Shown here: one piece after another, positions 34,918 to 47,737 of the stretch | How positions within the stretch are numbered: position 1 is the first letter of the stretch | Layout: every line of letters starts with the position of its first letter | Source: Streptomyces chromofuscus | GTDB taxonomy: Bacteria > Actinomycetota > Actinomycetes > Streptomycetales > Streptomycetaceae | Assembly: GCF_015160875.1 (NCBI RefSeq) | Contig: NZ_CP063374.1 | Span: 2,170,001 to 2,234,000 of the forward strand | Direction: 5' to 3' | Length of the DNA: 64,000 nucleotides | Program-made: the position numbers and the translations under genes | Notes under the pieces: generated by a model | The model's input: only the letters and a program-made list of their open reading frames with translations | The model's database searches: none | Told to the model about the DNA's origin: nothing

Positions 34918-34931
34918 GACAGCGGGCTCCC

Positions 34932-34961
34932 TTACAGAGGCACGGCGGCAAGAGCTAGGGT
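34932..34961 (+). promoter_or_regulatory. Probable sigma-70-type promoter of the thiOSG operon
   Basis: TTACAG (34932-34937) and TAGGGT (34956-34961) are spaced by 18 bp. Transcription would start near 34968, just before the riboswitch. Confidence 0.5.
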
Positions 34962-34973
34962 GGCCACCGTAAA

Positions 34974-35068
34974 GCACTCGCGGGAGCCCGGACGCACCGG
35001 GCTGAGAGGGAGGCTGGCGGCCTCCGACCGTACGAACCTGATCCGGGTCATGCCGGCGAAGGGAGGGG
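34974..35068 (+). ncRNA. TPP riboswitch (thi box)
   Basis: The conserved thi-box features are in order: GGGAGCCCGG at the start, CTGAGA at 35002-35007 in the pyrimidine-sensing loop, a variable helix, ACCTGATC at 35036-35043, and GGTCATGCCGGCGAAGGGA at the 3' end. The element ends in GGGAGGGG, the ribosome site of thiO eleven bases ahead of its GTG, so the switch probably acts by hiding that site when thiamine pyrophosphate binds. No terminator follows, which supports translational control. Confidence 0.95.
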
Positions 35069-35078
35069 CTGGACGCCC

Positions 35079-36245
35079 GTGTCGTCTTCCGCACGTACGT
35101 CAGACGTCCTCGTCATCGGGGGCGGAATCATCGGACTGGTCACGGCCTGGCGGGCCGCGCAGCGCGGACTCGCCACCGCCGTCGTGGACCCCGAACCCGG
35201 GGGCGGGGCCGCCCAGGTGGCGGCCGGCATGCTGGCCGCCGTCACGGAGCTGCACTACGGCGAGGAGACCCTGCTGGGTCTGAATCTCGCCTCGGCCCGC
35301 CGCTATCCGGACTTCGCGGCCGAGCTCACCGACCTCACCGGCCACGACCTCGGCTACCGGCGGTGCGGCACGCTCGCCGTCGCGCTGGACGCCGACGACC
35401 GCGCCCACCTGCGCGAACTGCACGCCCTGCAACGGCGGTCGGGACTCGAGTCCGAGTGGCTGTCGGGCCGGGACTGCCGCCGCCTGGAGCCGATGCTGGC
35501 GCCGGGCGTGCGTGGCGGGCTGCGGGTCGACGGCGACCACCAGATCGACCCGCGGCGGCTCGCGGCCGCGCTCGTCGCCGCCTGCGAGCGGACGGGCGTG
35601 GTCTTCCACCGGGAGTGGGCCGAGCGCCTGCTGGTCGACCGGGAGCGGGCGACGGGGGTCGTCACGCGCGCGGGCGCCGAGCTGGCCGTCGGGCAGGTGG
35701 TGCTGGCCGCCGGGAGTCTCAGCGGGCGACTCGCGGGCGTCCCGGAGGCCGTGCTGCCGCCCGTGCGGCCCGTGAAGGGACAGGTGCTGCGGCTGACCGT
35801 GCCGCCGCCCCTGGCGCCGTTCCTGAGCCGCACGGTCCGCGCGGTGGTGCGCGGCAGCCACGTCTACCTGGTGCCGCGCGAGAGCGGGGAGCTGGTCGTC
35901 GGCGCCACCAGCGAGGAACTGGGGTGGGACACCACGGTCACCGCCGGGGGCGTGTACGAGCTGCTGCGCGACGCGCACGAGCTGGTCCCCGGCCTGACCG
36001 AGCTGCCCCTGACGGAGACCCGGGCGGGCCTGCGTCCCGGCTCGCCCGACAACGCGCCGTTGCTCGGCCCGACCGGACTGGAAGGCCTGCTGCTGGCCAC
36101 CGGCCACTACCGCAACGGAGTCCTGCTCACCCCGGTCACCGGCGACGTCATGGCCCACGTCCTGACCACCGGTGAACTCCCCGACGAGGCCCGCCCCTTC
36201 ACGCCGAAGCGCTTCAGCGCCGCACTCACGGAGCAGCCCGCATGA
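35079..36245 (+). CDS. thiO: Glycine oxidase ThiO
   Basis: A 388-residue FAD enzyme of the DAO family that oxidises glycine to the imine used in thiazole synthesis. The FAD fold is DVLVIGGGIIGLVTAWRAA, with the C-terminal motif ETRAGLRPGSPDNAPLLGP and GLLLATGHYRNGVLLTP. GTG at 35079 follows the riboswitch's GGAGGGG. It is first in a tight thiO-thiS-thiG operon, with thiS overlapping by four bases (ATGA). Confidence 0.93.
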   Translation: MSSSARTSDVLVIGGGIIGLVTAWRAAQRGLATAVVDPEPGGGAAQVAAGMLAAVTELHYGEETLLGLNLASARRYPDFAAELTDLTGHDLGYRRCGTLAVALDADDRAHLRELHALQRRSGLESEWLSGRDCRRLEPMLAPGVRGGLRVDGDHQIDPRRLAAALVAACERTGVVFHREWAERLLVDRERATGVVTRAGAELAVGQVVLAAGSLSGRLAGVPEAVLPPVRPVKGQVLRLTVPPPLAPFLSRTVRAVVRGSHVYLVPRESGELVVGATSEELGWDTTVTAGGVYELLRDAHELVPGLTELPLTETRAGLRPGSPDNAPLLGPTGLEGLLLATGHYRNGVLLTPVTGDVMAHVLTTGELPDEARPFTPKRFSAALTEQPA

Positions 36246-36442
36246 TCATCTCCGTCAACGGTGAGCCCCGCCGGATCGCCGACGGCACGGCTCTCGACGC
36301 CCTCGTCCGCACCCTCACCCCGGCGTCCTCCGGAGTCGCCGCCGCCCTCAACGAAACCGTCGTCCCGCGCGCGCAGTGGCCCAGGACGCCCCTGTCCGAG
36401 GGCGACCGCGTCGAAGTCCTCACCGCCGTCCAAGGAGGCTGA
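36242..36442 (+). CDS. thiS: Sulfur carrier protein ThiS
   Basis: A 66-residue ubiquitin-like protein that carries thiocarboxylate sulfur to ThiG. The fold-length, the start ISVNGEPRR and the mandatory C-terminal Gly-Gly (LTAVQGG) are present. ATG overlaps the thiO stop; three bases separate it from thiG. Confidence 0.95.
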   Translation: MIISVNGEPRRIADGTALDALVRTLTPASSGVAAALNETVVPRAQWPRTPLSEGDRVEVLTAVQGG

Positions 36443-37246
<804 letters not shown>

Positions 37247-37301
37247 CCCGACCGCCGGCCTTTCCCGGTGACCCGGCTGTCCGCCTTCCAGTGACCGGCG
37301 C

Positions 37302-37338
37302 GGGGCCGTGCGGGCGGTGCGTCCGCACGCACGGCCCC
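37302..37338 (+). terminator. Terminator hairpin of the thiOSG operon
   Basis: An 11-bp perfect stem GGGGCCGTGCG/CGCACGGCCCC with an internal secondary stem starts 55 bases after the thiG stop. Confidence 0.7.
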
Positions 37339-37380
37339 GTGGCACAGCCGGGTGGGAGCGGTCCGGTGGCACAGCCGGGT
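37339..37380. repeat. 15-bp direct repeat upstream of the PASTA kinase gene
   Basis: GTGGCACAGCCGGGT occurs at 37339-37353 and 37366-37380, a period of 27 bp, between the thi terminator and the kinase promoter. Confidence 0.6.
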
Positions 37381-37454
37381 AAGACTCGTCACAGGTCGGC
37401 TGCAGTCCCGCCCCGATGCCGCCGGAACCGGCCAGGAGTGTCGGCGACGGCTCG

Positions 37455-37460
37455 TAGACT
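37455..37460 (+). promoter_or_regulatory. -10 element of the PASTA kinase gene (leaderless)
   Basis: TAGACT ends seven bases before the GTG start, which itself lacks a ribosome site, so transcription probably starts at the start codon. Confidence 0.5.
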
Positions 37461-37467
37461 CACCTGC

Positions 37468-39393
37468 GTGGACACGACCCTTCAGGACCCTCTGATCGGG
37501 CAGTTGCTCGACGGCCGTTACCGCGTCGACGCGCGGATCGCGGTCGGCGGGATGGCCACGGTCTACCGGGCCGTGGACACCCGCCTCGACCGCGTGCTCG
37601 CGCTCAAGGTGATGCATCCGACCCTGGCCGCCGACGCCTCCTTCGTGGAGCGCTTCATCCGCGAGGCCAAGTCGGTGGCCCGGCTCGCCCACCCCAACGT
37701 CGTTCAGGTGTTCGACCAGGGAGCGGACGGGTCGTACGTCTACCTGGCCATGGAGTACGTCGCCGGCTGCACCCTGCGGGACGTGCTGCGCGAGCGTGGG
37801 GCGCTCCAGCCGCGGGCCGCGCTGGACATCCTGGAGCCGGTGCTGGCCGCGCTGGGCGGCGCCCACCGCGCCGGGTTCGTGCACCGGGACATGAAGCCGG
37901 AGAACGTCCTCATAGGGGACGACGGCCGGGTCAAGGTCGCCGACTTCGGGCTGGTCCGGGCCGTGGACACGGTCACCCACACCACCGGTTCCGTCCTCGG
38001 CACCGTCTCCTACCTCGCGCCGGAGCAGATAGAACACGGCAGCGCCGACCCCCGCGTCGACGTGTACGCGTGCGGTGTCGTGCTGTACGAGATGCTGACC
38101 GGCGCCAAACCGCACACCGGGGACTCGCCCGCCCAGGTGCTCTACCGACACGTCCACGAGGACGTGCCGCCGCCCTCGGCAGCCGTGCCCGGCCTGCCGT
38201 ACGAGCTGGACGACGTGGTCGCCGCGGCCACGGCCCGCACCCCGGACCTCCGCCCGTACGACGCCGTGGCCCTGCTCGCGCGGGTCCGAAAGGCGCGCGC
38301 CGCGCTCGGCGCGGACCAGCTCGACGCCCTGCCCCCGCAGGCGATCACGGCCGAGCACGACAAAGCCGACGACCGTACGAGCGTCATCCCGCGCGCGCTG
38401 ACCGCACTGCGGCAGCTGCCCGTCGACGGGGACGCCGACGAGTCCCGGTACGACCGGACGAGCCGGCTTCAGTCGCCGCCCCCGGACACCCCGCACCGCC
38501 GCTCCCGGCCCCCGCGCACCGTCGTCACGATCGTCGCCGCCGTGCTGCTGGCACTGGGCCTCGGCGTGGGCGTCTGGTACATCAACTCGGGCCAGTTCAC
38601 CGAGGTCCCGCCGCTGCTGGCCAAGACCGAGGCGCAGGCCGAGGAGCGGCTCGCGGACGCCGGTCTGGAGGTCGGGCAGGTCAAGCACGCCCACAGCGAC
38701 ACGGTGAAGCGCGGCACGATCATCAGCACCGACCCGGCGCCGGGCGCCCGGATCCGGCACAACGACTCCGTGTCGCTCACCGTCTCCGACGGCCCCGAGA
38801 CGGTGGAGGTGCCGGACCTCGCGGGTTACCGGCTGGACAAGGCGCGCGAGGTGCTCAAGGACAGCGGGCTGGAGCCGGGCATGGTGACCCGGCAGTTCAG
38901 CGAGGACATCACCCGGGGCTCGGTGATCGGCACGGACCCGGCGACGGGCACCACCACGCGCGCGGGCGCGGCGATCGCGCTCACCGTCAGCAAGGGCGCC
39001 CCGGTGGACGTCCCGGACGTCACGGGGCGCGACGCGGACGAGGCCAGGGAGCGGCTCCAGGACGCCGGCCTGAAGGTGCGGATCGCCTCGCAGCGGATCA
39101 ACTCGGAGCACGAGGCGGGCGAGGTCGCCCGGCAGAAACCGGGCCCCGAAGCCCAGGCCGCCGAGGGCGACACGGTGACGCTGACGCTGTCCAAGGGACC
39201 GGAGATGATCGAGGTGCCGGACGTCGTCGGGGACAGCGTGGACGAGGCCAGGCAGAAACTGGAGGACGCCGGTTTCGCGGTCGAGGAGGACCGCGGACTG
39301 CTCGGCCTGTTCGGCGACACCGTGCGGAACCAGTCCGTGGAGGCCGGGGAGACGGCCCCCAAGGGTTCGACGATCACCCTGGAGATCCGCTGA
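37468..39393 (+). CDS. PASTA-domain Ser/Thr protein kinase (PknB/PknL type)
   Basis: A 641-residue receptor kinase. The cytoplasmic kinase domain (about 14-280) has the Lys in LALKVMHP, the catalytic loop HRDMKPENV, DFG and APEQ. A juxtamembrane linker, one helix at about 349-372 (VVTIVAAVLLALGLGVGVWYI) and four extracellular PASTA repeats follow, beginning near FTEVPPL, VEVPDLAG, VDVPDVTG and IEVPDVVG. PASTA repeats bind muropeptides or lipid II, linking cell-wall state to phosphorylation. The Rv2175c-type gene nearby suggests descent from the mycobacterial pknL-Rv2175c pair. GTG at 37468 is supported by the -10 hexamer upstream. Confidence 0.93.
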   Translation: MDTTLQDPLIGQLLDGRYRVDARIAVGGMATVYRAVDTRLDRVLALKVMHPTLAADASFVERFIREAKSVARLAHPNVVQVFDQGADGSYVYLAMEYVAGCTLRDVLRERGALQPRAALDILEPVLAALGGAHRAGFVHRDMKPENVLIGDDGRVKVADFGLVRAVDTVTHTTGSVLGTVSYLAPEQIEHGSADPRVDVYACGVVLYEMLTGAKPHTGDSPAQVLYRHVHEDVPPPSAAVPGLPYELDDVVAAATARTPDLRPYDAVALLARVRKARAALGADQLDALPPQAITAEHDKADDRTSVIPRALTALRQLPVDGDADESRYDRTSRLQSPPPDTPHRRSRPPRTVVTIVAAVLLALGLGVGVWYINSGQFTEVPPLLAKTEAQAEERLADAGLEVGQVKHAHSDTVKRGTIISTDPAPGARIRHNDSVSLTVSDGPETVEVPDLAGYRLDKAREVLKDSGLEPGMVTRQFSEDITRGSVIGTDPATGTTTRAGAAIALTVSKGAPVDVPDVTGRDADEARERLQDAGLKVRIASQRINSEHEAGEVARQKPGPEAQAAEGDTVTLTLSKGPEMIEVPDVVGDSVDEARQKLEDAGFAVEEDRGLLGLFGDTVRNQSVEAGETAPKGSTITLEIR

Positions 39394-39427
39394 CCGGCCG
39401 CACCGGCGCGCATGACACCCTGAACGG

Positions 39428-40303
39428 GTGAAGAGTCAGCACCCCGGTCCCTCCCGCAACCCCGTCGGCGGTCATGTCCCCGTCGCCGGCGGCCTGCACT
39501 CCGTGGGCCTCGGCTACGCCCGCGACCTCAAGGCCGAGACCGTGCAGGTCTTTGTCGCCAACCCGCGTGGCTGGGCCACGCCGGCCGGTGACCCGCGGCA
39601 GGACGAGGCGTTCCGCGCGGCGTGCGCGGAGCAGTCGATCCCGGCCTACGTGCACGCCCCGTACCTGATCAACTTCGGCTCGCACACGGAGGCCACCGTC
39701 GAGCGGTCGGTGGAGTCGCTGCGGCACTCGGTGCGGCGCGGGCGCGCCATCGGCGCGCTCGGCGTGGTCGTGCACACCGGCAGCGCGACCGGCGGCCGGG
39801 ACCGGTCGGTGGCGCTCAAGCAGGTACGGGAGTCCTTGCTGCCGTTGCTCGACGAACTCACCGACGACGACCCGTACGTCCTGCTGGAGTCGACGGCGGG
39901 CCAGGGCGCCTCGCTCTGCTCACGCACCTGGGACTTCGGGCCGTACTTCGAGGCCCTGGACGCCCATCCGAAGCTGGGCGTCTGTCTCGACACCTGCCAC
40001 GTCTTCGCCGCCGGGCACGACCTGACCGGGCCGAACGGCATGCACCAGACGCTGGACCTGCTGGTCGACACGGTCGGCGAGGGCCGGCTGAGGCTGATCC
40101 ACGCCAACGACTCCAAGGACGTGGTCGGCGCCCACAAGGACCGGCACGAGAACATCGGCGCAGGCCACATCGGCGAGGACCCGTTCCGCGCCCTGATGAC
40201 CCACCCCGCCACCGAGGGCGTACCGCTGATCATCGAGACCCCCGGCGGCAAGGAGGGCCATGCGGCGGACGTGGAGCGACTGAAGGCACTCCGGGACCGC
40301 TGA
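39428..40303 (+). CDS. nfo: Deoxyribonuclease IV (AP endonuclease, Nfo)
   Basis: A zinc TIM-barrel endonuclease of 291 residues that nicks DNA at abasic sites. Metal-binding strands are seen: YVHAPYLINF, VVHTGS, LLESTAGQG, GVCLDTCHVFAAG, HANDSKD, DRHENIGAGHIG and IIETPGG, in the order of the endonuclease IV family. The start is GTG, 34 bp after the kinase gene, so cotranscription is possible although the functions are unrelated. Confidence 0.93.
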   Translation: MKSQHPGPSRNPVGGHVPVAGGLHSVGLGYARDLKAETVQVFVANPRGWATPAGDPRQDEAFRAACAEQSIPAYVHAPYLINFGSHTEATVERSVESLRHSVRRGRAIGALGVVVHTGSATGGRDRSVALKQVRESLLPLLDELTDDDPYVLLESTAGQGASLCSRTWDFGPYFEALDAHPKLGVCLDTCHVFAAGHDLTGPNGMHQTLDLLVDTVGEGRLRLIHANDSKDVVGAHKDRHENIGAGHIGEDPFRALMTHPATEGVPLIIETPGGKEGHAADVERLKALRDR

Positions 40304-40345
40304 GGCGAGCCGACCGGAACGAACCGGGGGTAGAGACCTGCAGCG

Positions 40346-40978
40346 TCAGAGCTCGGGGCCCTCCCCGGGCGCCTCCTGGTACGAGTAGCGCTGTTCCTTC
40401 CACGGGTCGCCGATGTTGTGGTAGCCGCGCTCCTCCCAGAAGCCCCGGCGGTCGGCGGTCATGTACTCCACACCGCGCACCCACTTCGGGCCCTTCCAGG
40501 CGTACAGGTGCGGGACGATCAGACGGAGCGGGAAGCCGTGCTCGGCGGTGAGCAGTTCGCCGTCCTTGTGGGTGGCGAAGATCGTGCGGTCGGAGGCGAA
40601 GTCCGCCAGCCGGAGGTTGGAGCTGAAGCCGTACTCGGCCCACACCATCACATGGGTGACGTTCGGGTCGGGCGGCGCGAGGTCCAGGATGGTCCGGGCC
40701 GGGATGCCGCCCCACTCCGCGCCGAGCATGCTGAACTTCGTCACGCAGTGCAGATCGGCCATCACGGTGGTGTACGGCAGGGCCGTGAACTCCTCGTGGG
40801 TCCAGCAGTGCTTCTCCCCGTCGGCGGTGGCACCGAAGACCCTGAACTCCCAGCGCTCGGGTCGGAACTTGGGTACCGGTCCGTAGTGCGTGACCGGCCA
40901 TCCGCGCTGCACTCGCTGCCCCGGCGGAAGCTCGAACGATGCCGCTGCTCCAGATTCGCGCTCCACCGGGTGACCCAT
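40346..40978 (-). CDS. Molybdopterin-dependent oxidoreductase (sulfite oxidase fold)
   Basis: A 210-residue protein of the oxidoreductase molybdopterin-binding family. The Mo-ligating Cys is in DLHCVTKFS; WGGIPARTIL, GYSS-like YGFSSNLRLADF, HGFPLRLIVPHLYAWKGPKW and GFWEERGYHN are family marks. No Tat or lipoprotein signal and no dimerisation domain are seen, so it is a short cytoplasmic type whose substrate is unknown. ATG at 40978 is preceded by AGGATGGAG. It is convergent with nfo and divergent from bfr. Confidence 0.87.
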   Translation of the reverse strand: MGHPVERESGAAASFELPPGQRVQRGWPVTHYGPVPKFRPERWEFRVFGATADGEKHCWTHEEFTALPYTTVMADLHCVTKFSMLGAEWGGIPARTILDLAPPDPNVTHVMVWAEYGFSSNLRLADFASDRTIFATHKDGELLTAEHGFPLRLIVPHLYAWKGPKWVRGVEYMTADRRGFWEERGYHNIGDPWKEQRYSYQEAPGEGPEL

Positions 40979-41058
40979 GACTCCATCCTGACAGACGGTG
41001 GACGGTGCACCGGACCAGCCTCGTACGGAATCGGGCAAGTAACGCCAAGCATGCCCTT

Positions 41059-41080
41059 ACTTACTAAGTAGGCACTTACT
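41059..41080. promoter_or_regulatory. ACTTACTAAGT palindrome and second ACTTACT between the oxidoreductase and bfr genes
   Basis: ACTTACTAAGT (41059-41069) is a perfect inverted repeat about a central C. ACTTACT recurs at 41074-41080, and TAAGT/ACTTA also form a 5-4-5 dyad. The AT-richness stands out sharply. Such sites resemble HxlR- or MarR-type operators in actinobacteria, but no such regulator gene is near. Confidence 0.45.
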
Positions 41081-41158
41081 GGACCATCTTCGGCACCCGG
41101 TGCAATCATGCGGCGGCAACCTCATGTTTCGACCTCCCGACGTGGAAGGAGCCCACTC

Positions 41159-41668
41159 ATGCAGGGCGACCCCGAGGTGCTCGAACTGCTCAACGAGCAA
41201 CTGACCGCCGAGCTCACCGCGATCAACCAGTACTTCCTGCACAGCAAGCTGCAGGACCACAAGGGGTGGACGAAACTCGCCAAGTACACCCGGGACGAGT
41301 CGTTCGACGAGATGCGGCACGCAGAGGTGCTCACGGAGCGCATCCTGCTGCTGGACGGTCTGCCCAACTACCAGCGTCTGTTCCACGTCAGCGTGGGCCA
41401 GACCGTGACCGAGATGTTCCAGGCGGACCGGCAGATCGAGGTGGAGGCCATCGACCGGTTGCGGCGCGGCGTGGAGATCATGCGCGCCAAGGCCGACATC
41501 ACATCCGCGAACATCTTCGAGGCGATCCTCGCCGACGAGGAGCACCACATCGACTACCTGGACACACAGCTCGAACTGATCGAGAAGCTGGGCGAGTCGC
41601 TGTACCTGTCGACGGTGATCGAGCAGAGCCAGCCGGACTCGAAGGAATCGGGCAAGTACGGCGGCTGA
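41159..41668 (+). CDS. bfr: Bacterioferritin
   Basis: A 169-residue iron-storage subunit forming 24-mer shells. Ferroxidase ligands are visible (Glu18 in TAELTAIN, Glu51 and His54 in DEMRHAE, Glu and His in DEEHHIDYL) and Met52 in DEMRH is the haem ligand, so this is a haem-containing bacterioferritin. ATG at 41159 has AAGGAG eight bases upstream. It is convergent with bfd, separated by five bases, which matches the storage and release functions. Confidence 0.96.
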   Translation: MQGDPEVLELLNEQLTAELTAINQYFLHSKLQDHKGWTKLAKYTRDESFDEMRHAEVLTERILLLDGLPNYQRLFHVSVGQTVTEMFQADRQIEVEAIDRLRRGVEIMRAKADITSANIFEAILADEEHHIDYLDTQLELIEKLGESLYLSTVIEQSQPDSKESGKYGG

Positions 41669-41673
41669 GCCGG

Positions 41674-41925
41674 TCAGGCGGCTTCGGCGGTGACCTGCGC
41701 GGCGGGCGACCGCGCGACGTCGGCCAGGGGTGAACCGCCCTGATCGGCCAGCTCCCGGCGGGGGCAGGCGCCGCGGCCGAGGAGCGCCTGGATGCGGCGC
41801 ACACAGCTGCCGCAGTCCGTGCCCGCCTTGCAGGCCGAGGCTATCTGGCGAGGGGTGCAGGCGCCGTTCTCCGCGTGCTGCTTGACCTGCTGCTCGGTGA
41901 TGCCGAAGCAACTGCAGACGTACAC
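41674..41925 (-). CDS. bfd: Bacterioferritin-associated ferredoxin (BFD-like [2Fe-2S] protein)
   Basis: An 83-residue protein with the BFD-type [2Fe-2S] ligands: Cys-X-Cys in VCSCFGIT near the N-terminus and Cys-X2-Cys in GTDCGSC. It reduces bacterioferritin to mobilise stored iron. GTG at 41925 has GGGAGGTGA just upstream. An iron box lies 50 bp ahead, so expression is expected under iron limitation. A short Ala/Arg-rich C-terminus follows the domain. Confidence 0.9.
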   Translation of the reverse strand: MYVCSCFGITEQQVKQHAENGACTPRQIASACKAGTDCGSCVRRIQALLGRGACPRRELADQGGSPLADVARSPAAQVTAEAA

Positions 41926-41974
41926 GCGGTCACCTCCCGCCGGGTCGATTGATGGTGCCGTCCCCGTTGATCGG

Positions 41975-41993
41975 TGAGGCAAACCTAACCTTA
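41975..41993 (-). promoter_or_regulatory. DmdR/IdeR-type iron box upstream of bfd
   Basis: Read on the minus strand, this 19-bp site matches TTAGGTTAGGCTAACCTAA at 14 of 19 positions, including the GGTTAGG half. It lies 50-68 bp before the bfd start. Confidence 0.65.
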
Positions 41994-42022
41994 CCCGGCG
42001 CACCCGTGGCACAAAAGTGGAA

Positions 42023-42052
42023 GGGCGCGGATCAGAGATGTGATCCGCGCCC
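42023..42052 (-). terminator. Terminator of the DAHP synthase gene
   Basis: A 12-bp perfect stem GGGCGCGGATCA/TGATCCGCGCCC with a 6-base loop lies 30 bases past the stop; the minus-strand continuation is T-rich (CTTCCACTTTTG). Confidence 0.85.
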
Positions 42053-42082
42053 CAATCTTTGCTTCGGTAACAGGTGAAACGG

Positions 42083-45567
<3,485 letters not shown>

Positions 45568-46532
45568 TCGAGGACGTTGCGCACCGTGGTGTCGACGATC
45601 TGGCCGACCGCGTCCTCGGTGTAGTACGCCTGGTGGGACGTGACCAGGACGTTGGGGAAGGTGACGAGGCGGGCCAGGGTGTCGTCCTCGACGGGCTCGA
45701 GGGACCTGTCGAGGAAGAACAGCCCGGCCTCCGCCTCGTACACGTCGAGGCCGACGCCCGTGAAGCGGCCCGCGCGCAGCTCGTGGACGAGGGCGGCGGT
45801 GTCGACGAGGCCCCCGCGGCTGGAGTTGATCAGGATCGCGTCGTCCCGCATCGTCTTCAGGGCGTCCGCGTCGATCAGGTGCCGGGTCTCCGGCATCAGC
45901 GGCACGTGCAGGGTGACCAGGTCGGACTCGGCGAGCAGCTGCTCCTTGGTCACGTAGGCCATGCCGAGCTGCATGCACGCGGGGTTCTCGGCGATGTCCC
46001 AGCCGAGCAGCCGCATGCCGAAGCCGTGCGCGATCCGGGCGAACGCCTCGCCGATCTTGCCGGTGCCGAGGACGCCTGCGGTGCGGCCGTGCATGTCGCG
46101 GCCCATCAGGCCGTCGAGGCGGAAGTCGAAGTCACGGGTGCGGTTGGAGGCGCGCACGATACGGCGGTTGACGGCCATGGCGAGGGCCCAGGCGAACTCG
46201 GCGACCGCGTACGGCGAGTAGTACGACACCCGGGCGACCGTGATGCCGAGCCGTTCGGCGACGTCGAGGTCGATGTTGTTGAAGCCGGTCGAGCGCTGGG
46301 CGATCATCCGGGTCCCGCCGGACGCGAGGGTGGACAGGACCGGAGCGCCGAGGTCGGCGTTGACGCTGGTGGAGACGATCTCGTGGCCGGCGGCGATGGG
46401 GGCGGTGTCCTCGGTGAGGAAGACGCCCAGGCAGCGGATGGCGTGGTGGCCCTGGAAGGCCCGCTCGATCAGGGGCTTCTCGTCGGCCTGCACACCGAAG
46501 GCCAGGATCTCCACAGTGTCTCCTGTTCGCAG

Positions 46533-46571
46533 GGGTACGGGCCGTATGCGCCGAATATACGGCCCGTACCC
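46533..46571 (-). terminator. 15-bp perfect hairpin between pfkA and the dehydrogenase gene
   Basis: GGGTACGGGCCGTAT and ATACGGCCCGTACCC flank a 9-base loop. It lies 14 bp after the pfkA stop and 18 bp ahead of the dehydrogenase start, so it acts either as a pfkA terminator or as a stem just before the next ribosome site. Confidence 0.7.
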
Positions 46572-46584
46572 GTGGGACGCCGGT

Positions 46585-47613
46585 TCAGCCGAAGAAGACC
46601 TCGACCTCCTCGTACAGCGCGGGGTCGACCGTCTTCAGGCGGGCCGTGGCCTCGGCGATCGGGACGCGGACGATGTGGGTGCCGCGCAGGGCGACCATCG
46701 TGCCGAAATCGCCGTCGCGGACGCAGTCGACGGCGTGCAGGCCGAAGCGGGTGGCGAGCCAGCGGTCGAAGGCGCTGGGCGTGCCGCCGCGCTGGACGTG
46801 CCCGAGGACGGTGGTGCGGGCCTCCTTGCCGGTCCGCCTCTCGATCTCCTTGGCCAGCCATTCGCCGACCCCGGACAGCCGAACGTGCCCGTAGGAGTCG
46901 AGGGTCTCGTCCTTGAGGACCATGTCGCCGTCCTTCGGCACGGCCCCCTCCGCGACGACGACGATCGGCGCGTACGACGCCTTGAACCGGGACGTCACCC
47001 AGGCGCACACCTGGTCGACGTCGAAGCGCTGCTCGGGGATGAGGATGACGTTGGCGCCGCCGGCCAGGCCGGAGTGGAGGGCGATCCAGCCGGTGTGACG
47101 GCCCATCACCTCGACGACCAGCACCCGCATGTGGGACTCGGCGGTGGTGTGCAGACGGTCGATCGCCTCGGTCGCGATGCCGACGGCGGTGTCGAAGCCG
47201 AAGGTGTAGTCGGTGGCCGACAGGTCGTTGTCTATGGTCTTCGGGACGCCGACGCAGGGCACGCCGTAGTCGTCGGACAGGCGTGCCGCGACGCCCAGGG
47301 TGTCCTCGCCGCCGATCACGACGAGCGCCTCGACCTCCTGCTTGGCGAGGTTCTCCTTGATCCGGGTGATGCCGCCCTCGTGCTGGAACGGGTTGGTGCG
47401 CGAGGAGCCCAGGATGGTGCCGCCGCGGGGCAGGATGCCGCGCACGGCCGGGATGTCCAGGCGCGTGACGTCACCGTCGAGCGGACCGCGCCAGCCGTCC
47501 CGGAAGCCGACGAAGTCGTAGCCGTACTCCTGCACGCCCTTGCGGACGATGCCCCGGATGACGGCGTTGAGCCCGGGGCAGTCGCCGCCTCCGGTCAGTA
47601 CTCCGACCCGCAT
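46585..47613 (-). CDS. pfkA: 6-phosphofructokinase (group III)
   Basis: A 342-residue glycolytic kinase acting on fructose 6-phosphate. Motifs are TGGGDCPGLNAVI, VIGGEDTLG, PKTIDNDL, EVMGRHTGWIA and the C-terminal GHVQRGG. The residues at the classical 104 and 124 positions (Asp in GGEDT, Lys in PKTIDND) are those of PPi-dependent enzymes such as that of Amycolatopsis methanolica. However, the S. coelicolor enzyme of this group is known to use ATP, so the phosphoryl donor cannot be told from these residues alone. ATG follows GAAGGGA. Confidence 0.93.
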   Translation of the reverse strand: MRVGVLTGGGDCPGLNAVIRGIVRKGVQEYGYDFVGFRDGWRGPLDGDVTRLDIPAVRGILPRGGTILGSSRTNPFQHEGGITRIKENLAKQEVEALVVIGGEDTLGVAARLSDDYGVPCVGVPKTIDNDLSATDYTFGFDTAVGIATEAIDRLHTTAESHMRVLVVEVMGRHTGWIALHSGLAGGANVILIPEQRFDVDQVCAWVTSRFKASYAPIVVVAEGAVPKDGDMVLKDETLDSYGHVRLSGVGEWLAKEIERRTGKEARTTVLGHVQRGGTPSAFDRWLATRFGLHAVDCVRDGDFGTMVALRGTHIVRVPIAEATARLKTVDPALYEEVEVFFG

Positions 47614-47737
47614 GGAAATGTCCCTTCGCCGCGGTTGCCGTGTGCCGTACGAGCACGCTAATGGTGACTCAGGTCACTGCGGCATGGCCCGTAAGGGCAA
47701 TTCCGGTGAGTCGCAGAGCGGTTGGTCCGGGCCACGC

